Both the position numbers and the translations under genes were made by a program. Positions 14,284-21,509 of a DNA stretch of 33,386 nt are shown here, in pieces (within the stretch, counting starts at the first letter, position 1; each line of letters starts with the position of its first letter). The DNA is taken from positions 1 to 33,386 of the forward strand of contig PRDJ01000061.1 in the NCBI GenBank assembly GCA_003345555.1, written 5' to 3'. This stretch comes from Candidatus Thorarchaeota archaeon. Lineage in GTDB: Archaea; Asgardarchaeota; Thorarchaeia; Thorarchaeales; Thorarchaeaceae. The notes beneath the pieces were generated by a model, which was given only the letters and a program-made list of their open reading frames with translations, was not told the origin of the DNA and did not search any database.

Positions 14284-16215
14284 TCAGAATTGCAGGAAAG
14301 GTTTCCCCAAGATTACTCGATCTAGTAGGTGACTTATGGTCGCCTTTTCAACGATTTCCTCGAAACGCTTCTTGAGCCTGCCACCGTCAACATATTCAGG
14401 CTCAAGTATCCCAGCGCTCTTGACTACCTCTTGGAGGATGTAATCGAACTCGTAGCTCAGATACTCGGTTGGCTTGCCGGTCTTCTCGTTCGGTGCAACA
14501 ACCTTCTTCGCAAGGCCCTGGGAAATTGCAGTCTTGGTTTCCTTCAGGTATGTTGACATTGCCCGCTCATATTCGAAGTTCTTGGCCTTCACCAGCTCCT
14601 TCAGGAATGGTAGACCGAAGGTGGTTCTGGCGACAGCCTCGATTCTAGCTATGAATGCGTTCATTATGTCGTCATACGAAACCGCTCCAAGCTTGCCGCG
14701 AGTTGCGAATATCTTATCTGTCTCCTTGACTGACTTGAGCTTGGCCCTCTTCTCGTCGAGGACTCTCGCCCTCTCCTTCTCTTGCCGCTTTCGCTCCTCT
14801 TCCCGGGCCTTCTCTTCTTCGCGTGCCTTGCGTTCTGCCTCTTTGCGTCTCTCTTCCGCGGAGCGAGCTTTCTCTAATTCCTCGAGTAGCCGTTGCTGTT
14901 CCTTCACCATCGCGGCCATGTGTTTCTGTACGTCCTGCTCTGTGAGTGTCACATGATTCGTCAATAGCCATCGTACGGCCATTTGGCTAACCTTTGGGGC
15001 CATGTCTGCTGACGAGAATATGAAGGAGGCAACTTCCTGACCAGGGAGAGCCTTTATGATTGACTCTGATTCCCTTTCTCCCGCGATGGGCTCAAGGATC
15101 CTCTCCAAGACCTTTAGTGACTGTTCGCTGCTTATTCGTCCAGTGGCGATTGTATTGAACTGCTCGAATGCCTTGTAGTCGATATCCTTCGGGCTTTGAG
15201 TGGAAATCACACATTCAATACCATATTTCCTTGCCTGGCGGAACAGCAAGAGATAGATCTCCTTCGGGCCGGGCGCCCTCATGCCAGCCGGGATGAATGG
15301 TGCGGCTTCGTCTTGGTATATTACCAGTTTCGGTCTCTCTGTATAGCCCTGCTTCAGCATCCAAGAATATAGTTGATTCAGGACAATAGAGATGAAGAAA
15401 TGCTTCTCTTCTTCGCTCCTTAATGTCTTAAGAAACAGGACGTTGATTGGCGTCTTCCCATTTACCGGCTTGGTCAACTCGTCGAAATCTAGTTGGCCCT
15501 CCTCCCGGAACAGCAACTGAGATGAGCCTACGGTCAAGCTCCGAAGGGCCGCCGCAAGTTTCTGCCTTTCGCTCACCTTCATGAATGGCTCAAGATCGAC
15601 ACCCACAGATTCTTTGTCAGCAACGAGCATGTCAGCGAGCTCGCCAAGGCCCTTGATTTTGACCTTGTTCTGCCACTTGACTCGAATGAGCTCGTACACG
15701 GCAGCAAAGGACTTGCTCTCCCAAGTGGATGTAAGACCAGCTACTTTCAGAAGAACCTTGACAAGAGTTCTCGCCGAGTTGTCCAGTAAGCGAATCATGT
15801 CATCAGGGTCGGCCTTCTCATCAGGCAGACTCAGGGGATTAATGGAAACGGACAAGCCCTTGCTACTAGCAGGTGTGTAGACTCGCACTATGACCTTGTC
15901 CAAGTATTGCTTGAGGCGAGAGGAAGGTACTCCCTTTGATTCGAGGACTTTCGGATCGCCGGGCAGCATCAACGATGCAATATCGCCCTGAGGGTCGAAT
16001 GCAAGAACTGGGATCCCCTGCATTGCCGCCTCTTCGAGAATGACTTTGCCCAGTACCGTCTTTCCAGAGCCTGTTGACCCGAAGATGCCCCCATGACGCC
16101 TTAGCAAATCAGTGCTTATCTCAAAACGTTCGTCGGTCTTGTTTCCCTGGGAATCCAGCTTGTAACCCAGCCATAATCCGTCTTTCGTCATCGAAAGCAC
16201 CATCTTGAACCGCAT
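14284..16215 (-). CDS. HerA/FtsK-like P-loop ATPase with long coiled coil
   Basis: The 643-aa protein has Walker A GSTGSGKT (46-53), Walker B LVIYQDEA (297-304) and the sensor-like STQSPKD (338-344), as in the HerA/VirB4/FtsK class of ring ATPases that move DNA or proteins. Residues about 435-497 are an uninterrupted Glu/Arg/Lys coiled coil, followed by a 145-residue helical C-terminal domain that I do not recognise. The layout resembles the DUF853/DUF87 archaeal-bacterial HerA relatives more than classical HerA, and no NurA nuclease gene is adjacent. The longest ATG (16215) is given. ATG 16203 or 16191 (MTKDGLWLGY) are also possible and would suit the position of a TTAAG box near 16230. DNA translocation is inferred from the class. 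Confidence 0.85.
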   Translation of the reverse strand: MRFKMVLSMTKDGLWLGYKLDSQGNKTDERFEISTDLLRRHGGIFGSTGSGKTVLGKVILEEAAMQGIPVLAFDPQGDIASLMLPGDPKVLESKGVPSSRLKQYLDKVIVRVYTPASSKGLSVSINPLSLPDEKADPDDMIRLLDNSARTLVKVLLKVAGLTSTWESKSFAAVYELIRVKWQNKVKIKGLGELADMLVADKESVGVDLEPFMKVSERQKLAAALRSLTVGSSQLLFREEGQLDFDELTKPVNGKTPINVLFLKTLRSEEEKHFFISIVLNQLYSWMLKQGYTERPKLVIYQDEAAPFIPAGMRAPGPKEIYLLLFRQARKYGIECVISTQSPKDIDYKAFEQFNTIATGRISSEQSLKVLERILEPIAGERESESIIKALPGQEVASFIFSSADMAPKVSQMAVRWLLTNHVTLTEQDVQKHMAAMVKEQQRLLEELEKARSAEERRKEAERKAREEEKAREEERKRQEKERARVLDEKRAKLKSVKETDKIFATRGKLGAVSYDDIMNAFIARIEAVARTTFGLPFLKELVKAKNFEYERAMSTYLKETKTAISQGLAKKVVAPNEKTGKPTEYLSYEFDYILQEVVKSAGILEPEYVDGGRLKKRFEEIVEKATISHLLDRVILGKPFLQF

Positions 16216-16292
16216 GTCCGGCAGTCACACTTAAGCATGTTCCATTCCTAAGCACCTTGCCTGTTGCCTAACGACTTTGCTAAAAGAAGTAG

Positions 16293-16318
16293 AGAATGGA
16301 AGTGAATTCTTCCATTCT
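16293..16318 (-). terminator. Perfect 10-bp hairpin terminator of the membrane gene
   Basis: AGAATGGAAG (16293-16302) and CTTCCATTCT (16309-16318) form a perfect 10-bp stem with a 6-nt loop, 11 nt beyond the stop of the gene ending at 16330. On the minus strand it is followed by CTACTTCTTTT, a pyrimidine-rich tract typical of intrinsic termination. Confidence 0.72.
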
Positions 16319-16329
16319 TGTCGCTGACA

Positions 16330-16938
16330 CTACTGTGCTACTGGTTCGTATCGCCTTCCAAGGACAATCGCAATCACAATCACAAGTACTACAGCGAAGA
16401 TGCCTAGTACTAACGACGCTTGAGCATAGGAACCGAGGTAGAAGTAGGTGTACTCCAGTCCGAACTTGATCGCAGCCATGACGGCTCCCAGAAAGAGCGA
16501 CACGAGCATGAATCGAGCCGTCATCTCCTTCACCTTGCCCTTCTCTCCGCCTTTCATGATGGTTTCCCTGAAAATCAGGAAGACGAACAGGAACACATAG
16601 GCTATCACTATCATCGAACCAACGCCATATATGCTGCTCTGGAATGATATGCCCAGATCCAGGATTCCGTAGATGAGAATCGTGGCGATTGCCATGAGGA
16701 ACACAAACATGTTGCTAATCAGTTTGTCATCCGGATGAACAAACCCGGTCACCTCGGTGAAGGTGTTAACGATGCTCATGATGATGACAATCACGGAAAG
16801 CGCGGCGCCGACCAGCCATGCATAGTTCGGGTATTGAGAGGTGGATGTCTCAGGCAGGTACTTGAAAATCACGGCGAAAGCCAGAACTGCCAAACCAATC
16901 CCTGAAAGCACATTGCTAACGGTTGTTACTCTGACCAT
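16330..16938 (-). CDS. Polytopic membrane protein, unknown
   Basis: The 202-aa protein has about six transmembrane helices (first LSGIGLAVLAFAVIFKYL, last LVLGIFAVVLVIVIAIVLG) and a small cytoplasmic loop rich in Lys and Glu (MKGGEKGKVKEM, about 129-140). No motif is recognised. ATG 16938 has GGGGAG 8 nt upstream. A TATA-like GATAAACC lies near 16958-16965, inside the 52-bp gap after the transporter, so it may be an independent transcript as well as a read-through product. A strong hairpin terminator follows at 16293-16318. Confidence 0.72.
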   Translation of the reverse strand: MVRVTTVSNVLSGIGLAVLAFAVIFKYLPETSTSQYPNYAWLVGAALSVIVIIMSIVNTFTEVTGFVHPDDKLISNMFVFLMAIATILIYGILDLGISFQSSIYGVGSMIVIAYVFLFVFLIFRETIMKGGEKGKVKEMTARFMLVSLFLGAVMAAIKFGLEYTYFYLGSYAQASLVLGIFAVVLVIVIAIVLGRRYEPVAQ

Positions 16939-16990
16939 TCTTGAGTCTCCCCAGCAGGGTTTATCTAATCAACCGTGTGGTGGTTGCTAA

Positions 16991-18226
16991 TTAACTCTTG
17001 CTAGGCCATAGCTGATTGTCGGCTATAGTCTCTCGTGTACGAGGTTCGGACATGAAATATGTGCCGACGATGGCGATGGCTATGAACGAAGCTACAAGAA
17101 TCGCAAGACCAAGAATACCGTACGTGGCGTATGCGAACCCACCACTTGCAGGACCGATTATCATACCCGTGCCAAAGAAGATGCTGTAAACTCCCATCGT
17201 GGTGCCTCGGGCGTCTCGCTCGGAAACATCAGTCAGGTACGCCATTGCTGCAGGCGGAAAGGCTCCAGCAACAAAACCTAGAGCAGGAAGAATGGGCCAT
17301 ACCGCCCAGAGAGCGGTGATATCTGCAGAATTGGACACCAAGAGGTACGCTAGCATGCCGAACCCGAGGAGCCCAACAATGATGAACGGTCGTCGCTTCA
17401 TGTAGTGATCAGACAAATGGCTCATAGTAATGATACCGATTACAAGGGAACCGCCGAGCATTCCGAACAAGATGAGCAAATCCGTGGCGGCCAAGGACTT
17501 GAATTCCTCTTCGAGGATTCTCTCCGAGTAGCCTATGAAAATGCCGTACATTGATATAATCGGCACATATACGGGCACGAGCTTCTGTATTCTCTTATCA
17601 CCGGCCACCTTTCTTATGAGACCAGTAATGCTCATCTCTACGTGAGTATCGGTTCGCGTCTCTTTGATTAGTGCCAGTGCTCCTAAACCTGCGAAGGCGG
17701 CGGCAAGAGCGGCCGCAACCAAGATGTTGAATGCAGTCCATCCGAACTGCAGTAGAAGAATACCGAGACTGAAGCCTCCTGCAAGACCGAAGAGTGTGGA
17801 CAAGTCATAGTAACCCATCAATCGGGCACGATTGGTCACAGATGACATATCAGCTACCATTGACAGCGTTGTCGAAACCTGAGACGCTGCACCGAGACCA
17901 AACACGGCTGAGAAGAATAGCAGAACAAGCACACTATTGGCAACAGCAAAAAGCAGCGCTGACAATGACGTGATAAAGAGACTGGCAACGAATATCGGTT
18001 TCCGACCGATTTTGTCGCTGTAGGAGCCGAAGAAAGAAACAGATGTCAGCTCCGCAATCGGGTAGACGAGCAGCACTGCTGCTATCTCTAACGTCTGTAG
18101 TCCGCCGCCCATGTACGAAGTGCTTTGAATAACCGCGATGCTAATATAGAATGAGGCGCGCATGATCATGGTCACGCCATACATGGCCATGATGTTCCAA
18201 AAGTGCCCCGACGCTCTGAGTCCCAT
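16991..18226 (-). CDS. Major facilitator superfamily transporter
   Basis: The 411-aa integral membrane protein shows 12 hydrophobic segments. The A-motif-like loop GSYSDKIGRKPIFV lies after helix 2 (about residues 68-81), a hallmark of the MFS, and the loop after helix 8 has SDHYMKRRPF. It should be a proton-coupled or facilitated exporter/importer of a small solute; the drug-efflux-like pattern is not proof of substrate. It starts at ATG 18226, with a TATA box ACTTATAAC at 18262-18270, giving a leader of about 14 nt. It is divergent from the unknown gene at 18340. Confidence 0.92.
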   Translation of the reverse strand: MGLRASGHFWNIMAMYGVTMIMRASFYISIAVIQSTSYMGGGLQTLEIAAVLLVYPIAELTSVSFFGSYSDKIGRKPIFVASLFITSLSALLFAVANSVLVLLFFSAVFGLGAASQVSTTLSMVADMSSVTNRARLMGYYDLSTLFGLAGGFSLGILLLQFGWTAFNILVAAALAAAFAGLGALALIKETRTDTHVEMSITGLIRKVAGDKRIQKLVPVYVPIISMYGIFIGYSERILEEEFKSLAATDLLILFGMLGGSLVIGIITMSHLSDHYMKRRPFIIVGLLGFGMLAYLLVSNSADITALWAVWPILPALGFVAGAFPPAAMAYLTDVSERDARGTTMGVYSIFFGTGMIIGPASGGFAYATYGILGLAILVASFIAIAIVGTYFMSEPRTRETIADNQLWPSKS

Positions 18227-18261
18227 TCGGCTTTCCCATTTTTCCGCTCATTATGTTCCTA

Positions 18262-18270
18262 GTTATAAGT
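18262..18270 (-). promoter_or_regulatory. TATA box of the MFS transporter
   Basis: The minus-strand sequence ACTTATAAC fits a TATA box. It predicts transcription from near 18240. The oppositely directed gene at 18340 has its own CTTAAAT (18297-18303), so the 113-bp divergent gap holds two back-to-back promoters. Confidence 0.55.
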
Positions 18271-18339
18271 TAAACAGTCTGGCTGCGGGCACCAGACTTA
18301 AATTCTGCCCAGACCGAGCGTGCAGACGGGGTTCCATGG

Positions 18340-19164
18340 ATGAATTGGTTGGCCAAGATTGTGAAGGGAAAACCCGACGAGTACGTTCATGCCAAGCTCG
18401 TGAAGTATGGCATTGGGACATATCCGGGTCCCAGGACAGTCATAGGGCTCAGCCAAGGACGAATTGCATTCAAGGCGGACTTTGATCATGAGAGGATGTT
18501 TGTAGAGGGTTACCTCAAGTTTGCACCAAGAGGCATGCACAAAGTCTCCGGTACAATTGTGACCTATACCGATCGTAAGTCGGCATTCGCAGGCCTCACT
18601 CTCCCGCTTTCGTGGACCAAGTCGAAGGGAGAAGGCGCGACTGTTTTCAAAGCCAAACTAAGCGAAGCAGCGCCCATCGAAGACCTCCGGGCGTTGCTGG
18701 AAGCGGATGACCCGACCACGTTCCTTCTGCTGTCTATGAGCCCACGTGAAGGGACAAAGCCCTGGACCATAACCACCAAATCGTCATTTCCTAAGGTGAC
18801 CTTCGCAAAGGGTGCATCAGGAAAGGCAGAAGACAGCGGGGCAGATGAAAAGGGCGAAGAGGAAGAAGAGCCGGAATCCAAGCAAAAGGACCCCACATTC
18901 TGCAAGGGTGCTTATTCGAACACACCCGAAATCCTCGAATTTGTGTTGAGTGAGGCTATACCAGATCTGATATCCGAGGTAACTCCCAAGTCGAAGAACA
19001 TTGAGATTGATCATCAGATCGTGATTGACAGGATTGTTGTTCCAGAGGACGATAAGCTACCGTTCTCCGAGAAAAGAAGGCTTGCCAGAAAGACAGGTAA
19101 GCTTGTCCGAAAGATTACAATTGACGGAAAGACTACGAACAAAGAGTACCCCTTCACAGCATAG
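18340..19164 (+). CDS. Unrecognised soluble protein with acidic linker
   Basis: The 274-aa protein has an N-terminal half of mixed alpha/beta pattern (for example RTVIGLSQGRIAFKADFDHE), then a highly charged, Lys/Glu-rich low-complexity linker (about 163-188, GEEEEEPESKQK) and a C-terminal domain ending in many Lys and Arg. I see no catalytic motif or known domain. ATG 18340 follows a CTTAAAT box at 18297-18303, giving a leader of about 15 nt. It is divergent from the MFS gene. The acidic hinge suggests two domains held flexibly. Confidence 0.72.
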   Translation: MNWLAKIVKGKPDEYVHAKLVKYGIGTYPGPRTVIGLSQGRIAFKADFDHERMFVEGYLKFAPRGMHKVSGTIVTYTDRKSAFAGLTLPLSWTKSKGEGATVFKAKLSEAAPIEDLRALLEADDPTTFLLLSMSPREGTKPWTITTKSSFPKVTFAKGASGKAEDSGADEKGEEEEEPESKQKDPTFCKGAYSNTPEILEFVLSEAIPDLISEVTPKSKNIEIDHQIVIDRIVVPEDDKLPFSEKRRLARKTGKLVRKITIDGKTTNKEYPFTA

Positions 19165-19240
19165 GGCTTTGACTATAGAGAGGTTTAAATCAGGGTCAAG
19201 TGAGGCTCGCGGAGACGAGTGATATCCGAGGTCGCATACC

Positions 19241-19432
19241 ATGATGCAGCTTTTTGAAGGGTACCTGATATGGGTGGCATTGACCTTCATTGTCCTTTCG
19301 CTGGTTTCGTTCTCGTGGATGGTCGTACACGTCGAACATGCCCGTCACTTCTCGAAGTATAAGGTGCTGTTCGCTTTGGTTCTAGGTTCACTCCTCATGG
19401 GTTTTGGTATTCATTTCCTGCTTCTAGTGTAA
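19241..19432 (+). CDS. Small two-helix membrane protein
   Basis: The 63-aa product is two transmembrane helices (about 7-29 and 43-62) with a short cytoplasmic or external turn that contains HVEHARHFSKYK, rich in His and Lys. It has a TATA-like GTTTAAAT (19183-19190) and a GAGG-type ribosome binding site 10 nt before ATG 19241, which supports expression. No family is known to me; it could be a small membrane regulator or subunit. It ends 61 bp before the inverted repeat of the helicase operon. Confidence 0.62.
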   Translation: MMQLFEGYLIWVALTFIVLSLVSFSWMVVHVEHARHFSKYKVLFALVLGSLLMGFGIHFLLLV

Positions 19433-19493
19433 TAATAAGCGGCGCCGATAATTGGGCGAACATATGTCTACATAATGCATATCTACAGCGCCC

Positions 19494-19519
19494 CTGACAA
19501 GAAACGTAGAACTTGTCAG
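19494..19519. promoter_or_regulatory. Perfect 8-bp inverted repeat in the promoter/leader of the helicase operon
   Basis: CTGACAAG (19494-19501) and CTTGTCAG (19512-19519) are exact inverted copies around a 10-nt AAACGTAGAA loop. They lie 41 bp before the TTG start. Upstream, an imperfect direct repeat (CATATGTCTAC at 19461, CATATCTAC at 19479) with AT-rich TACATAAT at 19469-19476 may be the core promoter, putting the inverted repeat at or just after the transcription start. It could be a protein operator or an RNA hairpin. The sequence is seen; the role is an inference. Confidence 0.5.
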
Positions 19520-19544
19520 TGCTAACCAGTCAGATTCGGAATGA

Positions 19545-19558
19545 AGGAGACGCCTCCT
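19545..19558 (+). promoter_or_regulatory. Hairpin burying the ribosome binding site of the TTG start
   Basis: AGGAG (19545-19549) and CTCCT (19554-19558) can pair over a 4-nt loop. The first arm is the ribosome binding site of the gene starting with TTG at 19560, and the second arm ends next to that codon. Folding would limit initiation. This is a small, local structure (5 bp), so it may be chance. Confidence 0.4.
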
Positions 19559-19559
19559 C

Positions 19560-20732
19560 TTGAGCGACCATGAAATCGAGACCCTTGCAGCAGCCAGCGG
19601 ACAGAGGCTTGTTCGGGAGTTTGCTGACAAGTACGCCAATCTGAGAGAGAGGGTCCGAAGACTGCCAATGGCGGAAGCAAAGGAAACCTCAACTCAGCTT
19701 TCGTGCCCATTGGAAGTCGCACAGGTCGCTTCCCTGGTCAACCTAGATGGTATCCTGAGCGCCAAAGAGGCAGTAGGCATAATATCAGGCGAACTGCAGC
19801 GAAGAGCAACTGTCGGAGAGGATGTTCCCAACATATCAAGCAACATCTTGGATTTCTCGTTGGTCGAAGGCAGATGGATTGAGTACATCTATGGCAGTTT
19901 CGCTAGAGAACTGGAATTGAAGACCAGAGAGCTTTCGAACCTTGAGTCCGCTGCAGAATCTGAGAATATCACTGTCGAGAAGGCACTCATTATTCTCAAT
20001 GCAAGAACTAAACTGGCCGAGGGCTTCATCATGCCAGCAATACGGGCTTGGCTCGCGGAGCATCCCAAATCCAACAGCGAGGATCTGTTGATGGCCTTCG
20101 GACCTGCTGTAACCAAGTGGAAGCCCAGTACTCTGAAGGGGAAACTACTTCAGCTTCGAAGAAGGAACCAAGCCATGTTCAGACAACTGAGGACGGCCCT
20201 TACGTCAGCTTCTGAATCGGCAACGGTGGACGCCACAATGGCCCGGATTGACAGCCTTGTGGATGGACTAGGCGCAGATATGAGCAGAATGAGTCCGAAT
20301 GTCGTAGCCCATTTTATAGTTCATATTGCTCCAAGGCCAACGGGCAGAGGAGACAAATCCCGCTATGTAGAGGTGGGGGTCAGTTCAACCCGAGGAGACA
20401 AGACCGAGCCGGACATGGCTTCCCCATTCGATTTCCTAGAGAGAGATGTCCGCCTTGCGCGACGGCGCTCAGGTGCTGACCAGACGGCATATCTCAATGA
20501 ACACATATCTCGCGTAATTCGTGTTCTGAAATATCAAGGGAATTCCATCTCAGATTGTGTAGAGAGGTGTGTACTCGAAATCCGTGAACGTCTGCATTTG
20601 CAGAATGCACCAGCCAGTGAAATCATCGAGAAGGCAAAGGCAGAGCTTGCTGACGCGCCAGCTGAACAAAGGGATGAGATTGCGACAAGAATCGTGTCTG
20701 ACTTCATCAATTCCTACGTCATTGTCGGGTGA
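19560..20732 (+). CDS. Unrecognised helical protein, first gene of the helicase operon
   Basis: The 390-aa protein starts at TTG 19560, supported by AAGGAG 10 nt upstream; no in-frame ATG precedes it. It is mostly helical, with a helical bundle over about 100-230 that is rich in Arg, Lys and Glu (e.g. LRRRNQAMFRQLRTALTSAS), a short strand-rich segment (PNVVAHFIVHIAPRPTGRG, near 245-263) and a C-terminal helical domain. I recognise no domain. It is followed by the next gene after 6 bp, and that one overlaps the Ski2-like helicase, so the three are one translational unit. The promoter holds an inverted repeat. A structural or substrate-adaptor subunit of a helicase complex is a reasonable guess, not a finding. 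Confidence 0.75.
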   Translation: MSDHEIETLAAASGQRLVREFADKYANLRERVRRLPMAEAKETSTQLSCPLEVAQVASLVNLDGILSAKEAVGIISGELQRRATVGEDVPNISSNILDFSLVEGRWIEYIYGSFARELELKTRELSNLESAAESENITVEKALIILNARTKLAEGFIMPAIRAWLAEHPKSNSEDLLMAFGPAVTKWKPSTLKGKLLQLRRRNQAMFRQLRTALTSASESATVDATMARIDSLVDGLGADMSRMSPNVVAHFIVHIAPRPTGRGDKSRYVEVGVSSTRGDKTEPDMASPFDFLERDVRLARRRSGADQTAYLNEHISRVIRVLKYQGNSISDCVERCVLEIRERLHLQNAPASEIIEKAKAELADAPAEQRDEIATRIVSDFINSYVIVG

Positions 20733-20738
20733 CAATCA

Positions 20739-21509
20739 ATGGAACACGGACCAATCTTCTGGCTGCTCGGCATCGAAGCATACGACTACGATGTCGGGGT
20801 CTTGCGTGGGACCGATTTGAAAGGGAAAGCCTTGATCCTCTCCCGACAGCTCTGGTCGATAATCCGAGGAGAGACGGTCATTTCCGTTCTAATTGGACCG
20901 GGAGTCTTCAAGGGAGTAGCGACTATCGGAAACCGAAGGGTCGAAATACTGGAACCGTTGCTGGCATTGATGTTTGATCCGACCCATATGCGGGCTGACG
21001 AGCCTGTACCACTTGTTGATATTATCTCTCCCGAAGTGATTGATCCGTTGGCAAGCCGCAAGACGGAAGAAATCATGACCACAATCCGTCAGCTCGTCAT
21101 TGAACGAGGTAATGTATTGGCGGCTGAACCACTCATGAAGATGAGAACGGACGCTAATGTCCCAACAACAGCATACGCAATGGATTTGCTGAAGAAGATT
21201 CATGTAGCTCACGTGTCTGGCACGCAGAGGGCCAGATTCATTCTTGCAGGCACCAACAGCCCGATGTACCGGCCTCTTGTAGATTGGTACAAGAAACGGA
21301 AATACGACGAACCCGCGCGCATCAAGGTTATGGCCATGCCTTTCAACAAATTCAGCAGTTCGGTGGACATAGAGACTATGTCTGACTGGACAATCGTAGA
21401 GAAGGCAGGCATCGATGGGAATTCCGGAATCGAGGCCATTCATGAAGAATATGAGCAGACTCTTGGTGGCTTGCGGGAAAACGAGAGCCTGTTCATATAC
21501 GAAGTTTGA
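20739..21509 (+). CDS. Unrecognised protein, second gene of the helicase operon
   Basis: The 256-aa protein has an N-terminal beta-rich part with glycine turns (VISVLIGPGVFKGVATIGNR), a central helical segment and a C-terminal part that looks like a compact alpha/beta or winged-helix domain (TAYAMDLLKKIHVAHVSG...FILAG). A sharply acidic stretch (IHEEYEQTLGGLRENESL) ends it. No family is recognised. It follows the first gene by 6 bp and its TGA overlaps the helicase TTG start (TTGA). Operon coupling therefore links it to the helicase. A nucleic-acid or helicase-binding accessory role is inferred from context only. Confidence 0.75.
   Translation: MEHGPIFWLLGIEAYDYDVGVLRGTDLKGKALILSRQLWSIIRGETVISVLIGPGVFKGVATIGNRRVEILEPLLALMFDPTHMRADEPVPLVDIISPEVIDPLASRKTEEIMTTIRQLVIERGNVLAAEPLMKMRTDANVPTTAYAMDLLKKIHVAHVSGTQRARFILAGTNSPMYRPLVDWYKKRKYDEPARIKVMAMPFNKFSSSVDIETMSDWTIVEKAGIDGNSGIEAIHEEYEQTLGGLRENESLFIYEV

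Noticed and set aside
14474..14956. 160-codon plus-strand ORF opposite the ATPase coiled coil
   Set aside because: Its Ser/Arg/Ala runs are the mirror of the Glu/Arg/Lys coiled-coil codons.
14284..16215. A HerA-NurA DNA-end resection or defence operon
   Set aside because: No NurA, Mre11, Rad50 or other partner gene is adjacent; only the ATPase is present.
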